A program made the position numbers and the translations under genes. A DNA stretch of 64,000 bases, from assembly GCA_013397435.1 (NCBI GenBank), contig VZRG01001340.1, forward strand, positions 104,988 to 168,987, given 5' to 3'. Below are positions 26,701 to 36,476 of the stretch, in pieces (within the stretch, counting starts at the first letter, position 1; the number at the start of each line of letters is the position of its first letter). This DNA is from Erythrocercus mccallii (lineage: Eukaryota > Chordata > Aves > Passeriformes > Dicruridae). A model generated the notes under the pieces. It worked only from the letters and a program-made list of their open reading frames with translations. It searched no databases and was not told the DNA's origin.

Positions 26701-29700
26701 GTCCCACATCACCGGCTGTTGTGTTTTTACTCCAGTATGAGTAGGAATATACATACATGCATCAAAAAAATAAAATAGATCTCGAAGCAAATTGAAGTCT
26801 AGTTATTTACCCCTTAACAATGCGCTGCTGACTTCAGCACTTGTTAATAAATAAGTTCAAGAAGGAAACAGAAGTCAGTAATCATCTGGGGCCATTCAAC
26901 ACTCAAAGCCCAGATCCCATCTCAGTTTTCCTTTGGGTTGTTAATTAAGCAAATGATGCTTTCAAGTCACCTGCAACACTCCTTGGGAAAAGGTACAAGC
27001 AGCTACATTACCGAGTCTCTGATGTGTCTTGTTCACTACTGTGACTGTGTCCTTCCCCTCCCAAGCACTTAATCCCTGAATTCTGAAACAGGAATGCTGG
27101 CAGTGCTGCCCTGGACACCCCTGGGCCAGGAGAGCTCCCAGGGGCTCAGGCTCTGCTGTCCATCACAGCCACCCCATTGTGTGTCACCCACCTCCTGCTG
27201 CAGCACGGAACCTTGGAACCCTCCAGGCTGGAGAACACATTTACATTTCTTGGGTCCCCCAGCACTGCCAAGGCCACCAGTGCCCCGTGTCCCCAAGTGC
27301 CACCACATGGCTTTGGATCCCTCCAGGGATGGGGACTCCAGCACTGCCCTGTGCAGCTGGGCCAGGCCTGGACAAACCTTTCCATGAAGGAATTCTCCCC
27401 AGTACCCAACATAAACCTCCCCTGGGCCAGCCTGAGGCCGTTCCCTCTGCTCCTGTCCCTGTTCCCTGGGAGCAGAGCCCGACCCCCCCGGCTGTCCCCT
27501 CCTGGCAGGGAGTTGTGCAGAGCCACAAGGGCTCCCTGAGCCTCCTTTGCTCCAGGCTGAGCCCCTTCCCAGCTCCCTCAGCCCCTCCTGGGGCTCCAGC
27601 CCCTTCCCAGCTCCATTCCCTTCCTTGGACACGCTCCAGCCCCTCAATGTCCTTCTTGTCCAAGACTGACTCCAGGATCTGAGGTGCCTCAGCAGTGCCC
27701 AGCACAGGGGTGGTCACTGCCCTGCTGCTATGGCCACACTGTGGCTGATGATTATCTTATAACCCTGATGTCCCTAATTTTGGGTGGCTTACATGGGAAT
27801 GTGATTCATGATTTTCCCTTTTGTCTTCTCCCCTCACCCTCCTTGCATATCTGCACCTCAGCTCAGGGCAGTGGGCTCCACCCCTCATCCAGGCTCCACC
27901 TCAGTTGTTATTCCTTAATATCTCTACACATCAGTTCTGGGCATAACAAAACATGAACAAAAGTGTAGAGGTGAGCAGGAAATATTTTGGTTTAGAAAAT
28001 AGCTGAGATGTGTGAAGGCACCCAGGCGTGAAGAAGTTTACTGTTACCTAAGCTCAAATGGATAAATTTAGATGTTGGCATTTATAATCTTCCCTAGAAA
28101 AATGATGATATTGTTTAATCAAGAGGTCAAAAAGAATTTAAAATTGTCCCATTTTCTTTTTTTTTCTCCTTTCTAATACGTCAGCCTAGAGCCCAGTTGG
28201 TAATAGATAGCGAAAGATGGATGGAGAACTAGATATTCATGGGGAATATATTCTTCAGTGAAAGGTAGGTGAGAAATTAAGATTAAAAAAGTTCCTGTCT
28301 TCAGCAGAAACAAGACTAATCTTTTCATTTCTAACTTACCTTGTATTTATGAGACATCAGCTGTGGACAGGAAAGGAAATTGCAGCATTGCCTGAGAAGC
28401 AGCGTTAGCAAGTCATGACAGCTTGTTAAAAGCCGTGACCAAAGGCAGGGTGATGCACATCCATCACCCCTGACAGGGACCTCGTGGAGCACGGCCTGGG
28501 CTGGCCCTTGGCCATATCTCTGAGGTGGGTGGCTCATGTGGCCCCCAGTGGGACCCTTCACACGTTCCAGCAGCTGCCCAAGGGATGGAAATGTTGGCCA
28601 CTCACTAAAAATAAACACGATTCTGTCCTACGGCGCTGTCCTCCCACGGTTCAAGCCTGACTTCATGTATAACATGGATTTTCCAGCACTTACAACCCAA
28701 TTCCTTGCCAGATAATGGAAGTAGAGGCCCAAAGCAGTGGAGCCAATAGAAGATACAGTCCACAGTGGGGAAATATCATATTCCATCCTTGGGATGCTCT
28801 AGCATGAACCATGGCTTTGAACTCTGAGGCCCAGAGATTTGGATTTCCACATGTAATTCCCATCCACGAGCAGAGCCCAAGATTTACATTTCATTAATAA
28901 TCCTAAAGCATCCTTTTCATATGTGGCACATGGTGGAAATCTCTATCTCTGGAGATTACCTGGCCCAGCCTCCTGCTGAAAGAAGGGCCTTAGGTTAAGT
29001 TATCCAGGTCAATGTAAAGCCAAGTCTTGAACAGTTGGATTTGGACATGCAATAATATGAGTAATACAGTAAGCAGAGTCATTATTACTGCAGTGAAGTC
29101 ACACAAAAGATTAGGAAAAAGACACTCCAAAGAGGCCATGACTCAAGTGGGCCTATAGGAAACAGCAAACCCAGCCCCAGCACCTGTAAAGCAGAGAAAT
29201 ATTTGGGTGTTCATTCCAACCCAGATCCTAATAAAGCAACCCATACATCCTGGAAACTGCATTTACAGATTTCATACAGAGAAGTGTAGCCTTGAAAGTA
29301 ATTTTTCTTTTTTTCTTTTTTTTTCTTTTTCAGCATAGTGATGTTATTACCACTTGTATTTCTGCTGGCAGGAAGCTCTTGCCTACAGCTGCAAACCAAT
29401 ATAAACTCCAACTTTCTGGGTCATCAGAAATGTAATGGACAAAGCGCTCTCCGCAGTTACCTCATCCGTAAGATAACTGTGTTAAAGCACGAACTCTGTG
29501 ACAAAACTTGTTCACTGTCCCTCCTTTGCTGGTTCTCCCTTCTCTTTAAACACTTCATTTCACAAACATTTCATTGCATAAACATGGAGCAGAGCAAAGC
29601 TTAACGGGAACGGGTTTGAATTAGTAAACAGCAGAGGAAAAAATATCCAGAATAACTGGGAATCTAGAATGGGATAAAAGTTCTTCTCCAAAAGGGTTGC

Positions 29701-32700
29701 CCAGTCTTAGAGGGATTTAAAAGTCCTGTGGATGTGGCACTTGGGGACATGGGTCAGTGGTGGCCTTGACTGGATGTTCTTAAAGGTCTTTTCAAAGATA
29801 AATGATTCCGTGATTGATAATCTCATACCAATACTCCTCCTCCTCACTTCACCCATTCCAGATATAAAAAGGACTCAGTTTTTCATTTCTCCCAGGTTAA
29901 AATCACACCATTCCCCCTCATTTGAAGGACCAGAGTGGATGTCCCATGCATTTTATTTGGATTTTCATGATTTGTCCCATTTAAGGGTTGATGGCTGTGC
30001 ACAGCTCATTACTTGGGTGATCCTGCGGAGGAAGGCTGTTGTTCTGGAGCATTTTTCTGGTTGTTTATACAAATTTCACACAGGAAAGTTGTAGTAAGCT
30101 GATAAACACCTCCTTACGTGTTATAAAGGGTCTCAGCGAGAGAAGTGTATGTCTTTACATTCTACATTATGGCCCACACAAAAGGTGGAAGCAGTTAAAA
30201 AGGTAACACTTCCCATGTGTATTTACACCTATAGTCTTGTGTACACAAATGGTGGAAGTCCTTTATCACAAGCCAGTATTTCTCAGCTCCTTACTTCACC
30301 AATTTCCTCCTTTCAGTAAAACTATGGAACCACAAGCAGCCTCCCAATTCGCTTTCTAATTATTTCTAGTAAAAGTGGTTCTTCCGTGCCACCATGGCAT
30401 CACTAAGCCCAGGCAAGGCTCAGTTTTAAATCTGGTGTATCACAGAGAAACTTTAGATGGCATTGAACAGAGCCTTGAATACATAACACTCCTCACAGAC
30501 TGATATTACCTGATATTTAAAATTAGGGTGTGTGCAATGAAATGTTTCATTTGCTGCTGCCATCCCTTTATATTTCTATCCCAAACCCCTTGGCACTGGT
30601 TGGCATCTTCCCTCTCCTGCTCCCCACTGTGTCTTTTCCCCTCCAACACCACACAGCCTGGATTATGCTTAGAAAAACAGAGGAATATTTTATCTCAGGC
30701 TCTGCCCTTGCAGGAACAATCCCATTGATCTCAGGTGTGGAAAAGGGAGAGCAGAGACCACGAGGAGTTTGCACCTTGCCCAGCCCTCCAGGCAGCTGAG
30801 GCTTCTCATCTTTCTGTTTCCTTCCACTTGCACACTGGGAGGATGGGGCTCAAAGGAACCTTAGGAAGTGGCTCATGCTCATGCACTGACCCTTAGATCA
30901 AAAAGGCCATGTAAGAACAGGGTAATTGCAATTAAATGTAGCCCAAGGCTGCAGGATACAGAGGGGGTAAATTTAATCTTTGTGCTTTTGGTAAAAAACA
31001 GACTCCACTCATTGACAATCTTCCCATCCACCTTCCCTTCCTGGAAAGGCAATAAAGTCAGCTGTGGTTATCCGAGTGTGCTGGAAAATCCCAGTGCAGC
31101 AGGAGCTGCACCCCTCTGGGCAGGAAGCAATCCCCAGTGCCCCTCTCCCTCCCCCAGGGGCAATGCTGCAAAGAACATTTCATGTCTGTAAAATGCCTGG
31201 AAAGGTTGGAAACAAATGTGTTCAAGATTTGCAAAACTTTTACTGGTTCCATTAGGTATAAAAGCCTGGGCTTATTACTGTAGCCTTCTAAATAAAAGCT
31301 GAAAACAAGATCATTTTTAATTGCAAGGAGCACAAAACCAAGCTCAGTGCAGTCATCTCCTTCTTAATTTCACACCTTGAAATTCAGCCCTTATTCAAAG
31401 ATAAACCTAATTATTTTCAGGGGATAAGCACTTGCAGGTTGCTGGGAAAATAATAAAAAATACTGTTACAAATGGTTAAAAAAAAGAGGTTTAGTGCAGA
31501 AAACACAGGGGGATTTTTCTGTCTCAGCTGATGAGCAGCACACATCACTAGCATGGCAAATATTCATGGCAGTGCTGGAGCTGGAAACCTCTGGGTTGTG
31601 CTCTAACTCCCTGAGCCTCTGCAGAAGCAAGGATTGCTGTTATCTGCTCTCACAGAATCACTGTGGTGGGGCTGCTCCAGCTTAAACCTCTGCTCCAGCA
31701 GCCCGAGCTTTATGGAAATGACTTACCTGCCTCATTGCTTGAATGAGGAATTTGGAGGGAAAACACAGCGTGGTGGCTGCCAGGCTGCTCATCCGCTTCC
31801 TTTGCTGCTGCTGATGCTGCTGCTGCCTTGTGAGGTCCTCTGGGAACAGTCACAAATGCTGCAAGTCCCGAGGCAAAGACACTTCGCAAAGGGTATTTAC
31901 TACCCTTTGTTTTTTCCTTCTCAATTACCTTATTTCCCGTGAAGCCTGCGCTCAGGTGTGCTCTCAGTGGAGCCCCCCTTGCTCCTGGGAGCCTCCTTGG
32001 AGCTCTCTCCTCCATGGGCTCTCCATTAGCTATGCCATCTACTCCATCTGCTGTTAATCCGGACAAACTGCACGTCAGGCTCAAGGACAGCGTGGATCTG
32101 TACATTTTTTGGCATTTCACTCGAGGTTGCTCAATGCACACGTTGAGCGACTTGTCCAAATAATAGATGGTGCTGTGACGTGGCTGAGACACCTGCAGCT
32201 GGACACAGGAGGTGAAGGAAGGTGGCTTTTTCTCCTTCCCATCACTGCTTTCAAGACCCACGCCATCCTCCTCGATTCCAGGGTCAAAAAGCTGCTTTTG
32301 GGGTTCTTCACCTACTTTTGTGCAAGACTTGGGAACCTTTAAAGGAGGTTGGTTTGAGTGGGCTGGGGGAGGCCAGCGCTTGAGGACAGCAGGGACTTTG
32401 CTGGGCGTGGGGGACGCGGTGTTGGGCTCTTGGGCAGCCCCAGGGCCACGTGCCAGGTCTCCAGAGCCCACAGGAACACGCCTGGCTGTGACAGTGATGG
32501 AGGCAAAGCCTCTCTGCTGGCCTGGACGCCGGTTTGGACTGGGAGAGTCTGATGGAGACATGGTGTTGTCTTCTAAGGATGCCTGAATTTGTAAGCGGCT
32601 GGGAAGCACCAGAAATGTTCTGCTGACGACGGCTGAGCCGTGGTGAGGCCACGATGGCTTCGTGTGACAAGCTGTGGGCTGGGGGATCAGGGCCTGCATA

Positions 32701-32834
32701 GGCAGAGAGGGCTGGATTCCTCTGGATTTGTCCTCATCAATCTGTGCAATGATTACTGGTGAAAACAACGTTGTGTTTTGGGAAGGCAGAGATTCCTGCA
32801 AATGAAAAGATTCCCAGTTATCACCAAACTCCAT
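5722..32834 (-). CDS. C10orf90: C10orf90 (FATS) homologue, ALMS-motif protein, six joined exons
   Basis: The minus-strand coding sequence joins 32834-31727, 18008-17731, 14624-14429, 7142-7079, 6012-5913 and 5760-5722. Every junction has AG/GT borders and the phases agree (1, 0, 1, 2, 0), giving 594 codons plus TGA. Residues about 463-582 form an ALMS motif with the hallmarks EALEIHNPQFISRSQ and IYDNLPEVKKKQEEKQKR followed by NRLR. That domain ends ALMS1, CEP295 and C10orf90. The length is far below ALMS1 or CEP295 and near the roughly 700 residues I recall for human C10orf90; the shortfall fits missing 5' exons. From the literature, C10orf90/FATS is linked to centrosomes, p21 and p53 stabilisation after DNA damage; none of that can be read here. 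No signal peptide or membrane segment is visible. Family assignment is strong from the motif; choosing C10orf90 within the family is inference from size, exon layout and the SITVTARRV block. The start codon is the least certain part. Confidence 0.88.
5913..6012 (-). CDS. C10orf90: C10orf90 exon E (ALMS motif, YDNLPEVKKK block)
   Basis: The acceptor is attcctgacag ending at 6013; the donor is AAAAAG|gtgagg at 5913/5912. The 100-nt exon enters in phase 2 and leaves in phase 0, encoding residues 549-582. It reads IYDNLPEVKKKQEEKQKR, then IIIQSNRLRVEMFKK, a basic, probably helical segment that closes the ALMS motif in all family members I know. No ATG-initiated frame exposes this exon; it was found by following the gene by phase and splice sites. 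Confidence 0.93.
7079..7142 (-). CDS. C10orf90: C10orf90 exon D (64-nt exon inside the ALMS motif)
   Basis: The acceptor is ctctctgccag ending at 7143; the donor is AAAAG|gtacaa at 7079/7078. It enters in phase 1 (the split codon gives Asp) and leaves in phase 2. It encodes DNLFKPKERVIPEKEMHMR and SK, residues 528-548. The FKPKERVIPEKEM pattern is the middle of the ALMS motif. Only 64 nt long, it is easily missed by open-frame searches, because the frame runs on into intron on both sides. Confidence 0.93.
7673..8085 (-). mobile_element. CR1 LINE 3' fragment (about 410 bp)
   Basis: Begins with ggaatcacagaatggtttgg and runs through the full set of CR1 3' blocks, including tcagccattcctcatag. 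It lies in the C10orf90 intron between exons C and D, in the same orientation as the gene. The open frames at 7564-8213 derive from it. Confidence 0.92.
8408..8494 (-). mobile_element. Short degraded CR1 fragment
   Basis: Contains gggacaccttccactatcccaggttgctccaagccctgtccagcctgg-like sequence. The 3' tip is missing. Probably older than the neighbouring copy at 7673. Confidence 0.7.
8495..13642. other. C10orf90 intron C-D, remainder
   Basis: AT-rich intronic sequence with low-complexity purine runs near 13000-13040. No additional exon was found in phase with exons C and D. The minus-strand frame at 13045-13572 (175 codons) has no family resemblance and no plausible splice role. Confidence 0.5.
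13643..14372 (+). mobile_element. Passerine ERV LTR (solo), probably ERVL-type
   Basis: Starts TGTTTAACC and ends CAGGACA. The right half (poly(A) signal aataaagaactgttattcc at about 14220, cctgagagacccttaatttc, and the gggatggggtttacattctcc tail) matches a solo-LTR type I know from songbird genomes. The left third carries three tandem copies of a 60-80 bp unit. No internal retroviral genes are attached. Clear target-site duplications were not found, so the exact ends are approximate. It is antisense to C10orf90 and ends about 57 bp from the exon C donor. Confidence 0.75.
13653..13866. repeat. Three-copy tandem repeat inside the LTR
   Basis: Units start at 13653, 13721 and 13802 with ctggggcagggttctttatc. 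The spacing is 68 and then 81 bp; the second unit carries an extra 13-bp piece (cctggcagctgtt region). This is probably a variable U3 repeat of the LTR. Confidence 0.9.
14429..14624 (-). CDS. C10orf90: C10orf90 exon C (start of the ALMS motif)
   Basis: The acceptor is tgcttgctgtag ending at 14625; the donor is AGTG|gtgagt at 14429/14428. The exon enters in phase 0 and leaves in phase 1, encoding residues 463-527. It opens with EALEIHNPQFISRSQKRLKR, the most diagnostic block of the ALMS motif, followed by a basic helix-like stretch (LELMVQLRRAQQRE) and a Lys-rich KKKQFTIPDPLS segment. This is the strongest single piece of evidence for the gene's family. The donor lies only about 57 bp from the end of an LTR inserted in the following intron. 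Confidence 0.95.
14737..14978 (-). mobile_element. CR1 LINE 3' fragment
   Basis: Reads gggtttgggttggaaaggac at its start, then the ccactgtcccaggctgctcc and gggaacaattcctgcccaaaatccc blocks. It lies in intron B-C, just upstream of exon C in gene orientation. Confidence 0.88.
14979..17730. other. C10orf90 intron B-C, remainder
   Basis: Contains an A/G-rich low-complexity tract (about 15535-15612) and a short imperfect repeat of a tgtcaccctg core (15719-15777). The rest is AT-rich intron with no recognised element. Confidence 0.5.
15535..15612 (+). repeat. Polypurine low-complexity tract
   Basis: Nearly pure A/G on the plus strand with A runs of 10 or more. Frames across it give only Lys/Glu/Arg or Phe-rich artefacts. 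Confidence 0.85.
17731..18008 (-). CDS. C10orf90: C10orf90 exon B (linker before the ALMS motif)
   Basis: The acceptor is tttttcccag at 18018-18009 with a long T run. The donor is AAG|gtacaa at 17731/17730. Entering in phase 1, the first codon GGA is split with exon A and the frame then reads TPMLLGSSKRSS. The exon encodes residues 370-462 and ends LLKSK in phase 0. It is rich in Ser, Ala, Asp and Lys, and looks like a disordered linker with charged runs (DPSKDTSKSKE). Its last residues lead straight into EALEIHNPQF of the next exon, the usual position where the ALMS motif begins. The open frame continues past the donor for about 40 nt, so the splice rests on the donor sequence and phase match. 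Confidence 0.88.
18458..18749. repeat. Left arm of a 292-bp inverted repeat
   Basis: Runs from agaaccagatccacaagg to gagagaagggaagg and is repeated almost exactly, in reverse complement, at 20627-20919. A 58-codon open frame (MLRRSHPLFLTLGSIL onward) is present in both arms with at least one substitution (T/S). The plus-strand right arm has an AATAAA near its outer end, so the repeated unit may be the 3' part of an LTR or another retroelement. The family was not recognised. Confidence 0.88.
18905..19056 (+). mobile_element. CR1 LINE 3' end
   Basis: Contains ggatgtggcacgtggggacgtgggtcag, ttggactcgatgatcatgaagg and a 3' tip of repeated gattctgtg. It lies in the spacer of the inverted repeat. 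Confidence 0.88.
19316..19390 (-). mobile_element. Short CR1 3'-end fragment
   Basis: Begins cagaatcacagaattgtttaggttgg and continues into a diverged gatcatcaactccaacc block. Opposite orientation to the copy at 18905. Confidence 0.75.
20627..20919. repeat. Right arm of a 292-bp inverted repeat
   Basis: Reverse complement of 18458-18749. The arms are 1.88 kb apart and sequence similarity stops sharply at both ends of each arm. The 141-codon minus-strand frame at 20372-20797 begins in this arm and runs into unrelated DNA. Confidence 0.88.
20920..23744. other. C10orf90 intron A-B, unassigned part
   Basis: Contains poly(A)/A-rich runs at about 21252-21270 and 21828-21850, and a two-copy 22-bp direct repeat (aaattcacatgttctgact) at about 22826-22865. 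No exon or repeat family was recognised. Confidence 0.5.
23745..24071 (+). mobile_element. CR1 LINE 3' fragment (about 325 bp)
   Basis: Includes cagcaggacaaattttttcactgacagagtgg, a diverged gatgtggcacttggtgatagggg block, ggttggacttggtgatcttgg and the tgtgattctgtgag 3' tip. More diverged than the copies near 7.7 kb, so probably older. Confidence 0.85.
24859..24920 (-). mobile_element. Short CR1 3'-end fragment
   Basis: cacagaatcatagaatggta followed by gaggttggaaaatgcc is the reverse complement of a CR1 3' tip. Only about 60 bp remain. Confidence 0.75.
24921..27239. other. C10orf90 intron A-B, unassigned part
   Basis: AT-rich intron. Holds an AT microsatellite at 26387-26420 but no exon or repeat I can name. 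Confidence 0.5.
26387..26420 (+). repeat. (AT)n microsatellite with TATTTATA / CATA tail
   Basis: Seven or more AT dinucleotides followed by tttatatttacatacatac. Likely polymorphic. Confidence 0.85.
27240..27700 (-). mobile_element. CR1 LINE 3' fragment (about 460 bp)
   Basis: On the minus strand it reads from CR1 3' coding/UTR junction-like sequence (gcaaaggaggctcagggagccc, aactccctgccaggagggga) to the ggggacacggggcactggtgg block near 27290. The terminal ATTCTATG tip is not visible. The GC-rich overlapping frames at 27069-27717 come from this element. It is closely similar to the copy at 38365-38860. Confidence 0.85.
29690..29816 (+). mobile_element. CR1 LINE 3' end
   Basis: Contains gatgtggcacttggggacatgggtcagtggtgg and ends with aaatgattccgtgattgat. 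It has an internal deletion of the ttggactcgatgatc block. Confidence 0.85.
29817..31726. other. C10orf90 intron A-B, part next to exon A
   Basis: No exon, known repeat or regulatory structure recognised. Short chance frames only. Confidence 0.5.
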
Positions 32835-32837
32835 TAT
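31727..32837 (-). CDS. C10orf90: C10orf90 large exon (exon A, N-terminal region)
   Basis: Residues 1-369 when read from the ATG at 32834-32832, which has a good context (A at -3, G at +4). The 3' border is a strong donor, GCAG|gtaagt, at 31727/31726, leaving phase 1. There are two possible 5' borders. One is an AG at 32839-32838 just ahead of the ATG. The other is a better acceptor with a pyrimidine-rich run, tcatttgcag, giving an exon start at 32795 in phase 0. If the second is used, the protein begins in an upstream exon and MEFGDNWESFHLQ is not coding. The product is Ser/Pro-rich and probably disordered. Visible landmarks are GFASITVTARRV (109-120), TIYYLDKSLNV (222-232) and an Ala run AAAASAAAKEAD (337-348). 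The segment between these blocks is low in complexity and not recognisable on its own. Confidence 0.88.
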
Positions 32838-33995
32838 CTTGTGTGCACCTCATCCACCATCTATCACAGCAGACAGTTTTGTTCAAGATCTCTTGTTAAC
32901 TCTCTATTCATAATAACTTTTTTGTCGTTTAAAAATGCACGCTCTTGAAATCAGCTTTGAATTGTCTGGGAGGCTTCAATGGAAACTTTATCACTCTGGT
33001 GAAGCAAAAAATATTAAAATTTAAAACCTGTATGCATAGTATTATTTTGAGTATTTAACTCATCACCATGGATGGGATTGATGGGTGTTTAAAAATGGAC
33101 ATGGCAAAGACTGTTGCCAGTTTCAGACCATAAACTCCTCTTTCATGATGATCTGCTGGAATTTAAAATGCATTTAAGTACATTATGGATCACTGGCCTG
33201 TGACATCACATGCTGCAGAGGACATGTGGGCACCAGGGGCATGACAGCTTTACAACCTCACCAGTTACAGGCATGAAAAATTCCCCCAAAAGTGACACAG
33301 TTACTCACAAGGGCTCTGGGCACTATCTTAATTAATTAGTTCCCTCTTTCTTATGATTCCTTGGTGACACCTGCCAGTGATGTACAAACACATAGGCACA
33401 AGATTGATTGACAGTGGCCCAGACACTGACAGTGGCCCAGATTAATTTTTCCATCCATGACAGGAAACATCCATCTTGATAGACCACACCTTACTTCCCT
33501 CCGGGTGACAAAGGAGGCGTTTTTATGCTCCAGCTCTCTGACAAAGAGTAAACCTGAGTTTAAAGCCTCCTGCTACTATTATCTACCCTGCTGAGCACAG
33601 AAGTCCCATGCAATAAAGCACCTGGCCTAATCTCATTGCTGCTGTAAATTGGCTGATTAGATTGCTCCTGCCCTGTCTTCCCAGATCTCTTGGTCCTAAT
33701 AGAAAAAAAACCCAAAAAACAACAAACACAACCCTGCATTGGCATGCAGAATCCAAGGATTAGTTTCCTAAAGAAAGCCCATTGTGTGTTTAGGTGCCAT
33801 CGACTCCTGCTTGTTGGGAATTCAGCCCAGTCCTAACTGAGTGTCTCTATCAACTGATAATCAATGCCAGGACTCAACAAGGGCTTCACAAAACACAAAA
33901 TTGTTCTTCCTCCAGGAGGACTGTGAGGGTGACAGCGCCGTGACCTCCCTGGTGCCATGGTCACCCTCTCTGGGCTTGGTGACGCTGCACCCACG

Positions 33996-34051
33996 CCCAT
34001 GGGGAGATGATCTTGAGGGACCTTTCCAACTCAAACCATTCCATGATTCTG
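33996..34051 (+). mobile_element. Diverged CR1 3' tip
   Basis: ggagatgatcttgagggacc followed by tttccaactcaaaccattccatgattctg is a CR1 3' end. Sequence further 5' (33930-33995) is only weakly similar. Confidence 0.75.
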
Positions 34052-35087
34052 AGCTCCTGTGAAACCATCCCTGTGTTCCTCCTCCGTGCAGGAAAACATT
34101 ACCAGAAACTGTTCCTTTGTATCTCTGGGGAAGGAGCCTCTTGGGAACCCAAATGGGCAGAGGTAGATCAAGAGTTTATTAACGAGGTGAAATGCCAGAT
34201 AAATTTTATCAACTCTTTAAACCAGCTGCCTGTGGTTTGGACAATTCAATAATTTCACAGCCTCAGGGAAAGCATTTTCTCCCTCCTCTGTTTCTTTCAT
34301 GGTTTGTAACAACATTTGCCTCATATTTTCTTCACTTCATTTACTTCTACCTACAGGTTTAAGACCTTTGCATGCCTTCCAAAACTCAACTTCCCCCAGA
34401 TTTCTACAGGGCACCAAAGAAGAATGTTCCTTGAGAGACTTTATTTTGGATGCATCTCTCACGCTCCAGTAGATAATTTGACATTTATTTCTTTTGTTGA
34501 GGGCTGCACAGATGGAGACATCCTGCAAGAATCCAAAGGCATGTCAGGAACGCTCCTGATTAGTTACAAACTCATGCACCAATGTTTTAAATAATTTACT
34601 TTTCCTTTTTTTTTTCTGTTGAAAATATGTATTATTTCCTCCTCCCAATCTTTAGCAAAGAAATGGATCTTTAAGGTTTGCCCAGCTGATCTTGTGCTCA
34701 TTGGGAGCTTTCAAGCTTCACTGCATCTTGTGAAAAAAATCCACACACACACATACAAAGTAATTGTGGTGAGCTGAAAACCTCAGGCTTTATCCTGAGG
34801 ACATATCAGGCAGAGTGCGCTGATATTTGGGAAATTGCTTGATTTAGTCTCATGAGGGGTTTTTTACAACTTCTTTTCCCCAACAAAACATGCAATTTTT
34901 TTCCCCCTCACCAAGAGCACACAGAATCACAACACTTAGCCACAATTTTATTTGGCTTTTCTGCTGCCTAAGCTAAGCTTAGCTAAACAAATCCGAGTCC
35001 AAACATACTGCTCAGCAATCGGTGATTGTTTTTTAAACCTTCCTGCATTCTGCTGACTGCTCCCCAGACAGAATTTATTTATTTTAC

Positions 35088-35182
35088 CTTGGTAGGGCTC
35101 GATTTTCCGCACACCCCCCTCTCCCACTGAAGGCCTGTGCATGTCCTCTGACCATCAGGGCCCCAGCACTTTTGTGTCACCC
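35088..35182 (-). CDS. Candidate upstream coding exon of C10orf90
   Basis: On the minus strand, ctgtgtttttccccag precedes the exon and CCAAG|gtaaaata follows it, both good splice sites. The 95-nt interval is open in one frame after two leading bases (VTQKCWGPDGQRTCTGLQWE and on to SPTK) and ends in phase 0. That joins in frame to the 32795 acceptor of exon A. A second frame contains an ATG (MHRPSVGEGG) but leaves in phase 1, which is incompatible with exon A. The exon is inferred from splice sites and phase only; I do not recognise the peptide. It could be a chance pair. Confidence 0.35.
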
Positions 35183-36476
35183 CTGGGGAAAAACACAGAG
35201 AAAGGAACGTTACTGTCAGTGTTCTGGAGGAGATGAGTTAGAAAATGTGCTTTTAAATGGAGTGCAGCAGGAGGGAAAGAGTCCTGGAAATGATCTGATT
35301 GCCCTGGGGTCTGTTTCTCTCTTGAAACACCCCTGGGATGCTATTGCAAGGGTTTGGACAGTCCCACACTGTGTCCAGGGCTGATCCAAAGCTTCACTAG
35401 CTCTGCTTTGGATTTCCGTGGCTTCAGGCACGACCATGGAGGGGCTGGGGAAGCCAGGAAATGTGGATTTCAACAGACACCCCTTTAGCTCTCCCTGCAG
35501 AACGGGGAGCACAGACAGCCCAGCAACGAGCTGGATTGCACTGGCACAGAGTCACCTTCACCTTTAGAGAGCTGCAGTGATTCCAAACCACATCCACAAA
35601 TTCTGTTACAACATTCCCAGCTCAGTGAGAGCTGTTCCACCAGCACCTCAACCTCTCCTTTTGTCACGGGTTCTGTGAGCACTATTCTCTCTCTCTGCAG
35701 CTTTTTACATGGAGCTAATTTCCATTTAACACAGTCTGGGCCCTTGCACTGATGCATTACGTCTGCTGTCAACTGCTTTGCCAGAAATTACGTTACTTTC
35801 TAGCATCCAAAATTAATTTTCAGAAATTCTCCACTTGGACTGAAATCTCTTGACGTTCCTGGCTGTTGTTTTACAGCAACATGTCACATCGCTGGTAAGA
35901 CCTTTTGTATTATTTTTCTTCCACCCAGGCAGGCTGCCACAGGAGAAAATTTTTTTGCTAAGTGGAATTTCAGTTTAAGTGTTACATTATATTAACAAAG
36001 GAGTATAAATCAGCTCCACTTCAGGAATTGTTAAACCATGCCCACATAACAGAATTCACCTCCTCGGGCAAAGGGAAAGAGGAGGAAGATATCAGATCTA
36101 TCCCTCATGAAATCTTTAGTCCCACCACAAAATTTTGTTTTAATAAGGTACACTAAAATATACTTTAACACTTCTCTAGCATAACTCCCAGATGCCAATG
36201 CCACCATGTACATCCATAGCTGGCAGGAAGGAAGAGGTTTGTTTTTGTCATTGAGCAACAGAGAGTCCAGAGCCAGAGCAAACAGCTGGACTCATTAGCC
36301 ACAGTGTGGGAAAAAACCAGAATCCAGAAAACAGCCAGAGCAGAGGGCCCATTCCATGGGTTTTGGCAAAGGAATAATGCTGGGCTGCAATCAGTGCAAA
36401 GGCAGGGAACCTGGTCTAGCCCTGGAAACTGCTGGCTCCACACACGGGTGAGGTGCCCTTGGAGCCAGCTCCTCAC

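Noticed and set aside
27069..27717. Cluster of GC-rich frames of 120-192 codons
   Set aside because: All lie in a CR1 3' fragment; several frames on both strands are open because the sequence is GC-rich with few stops.
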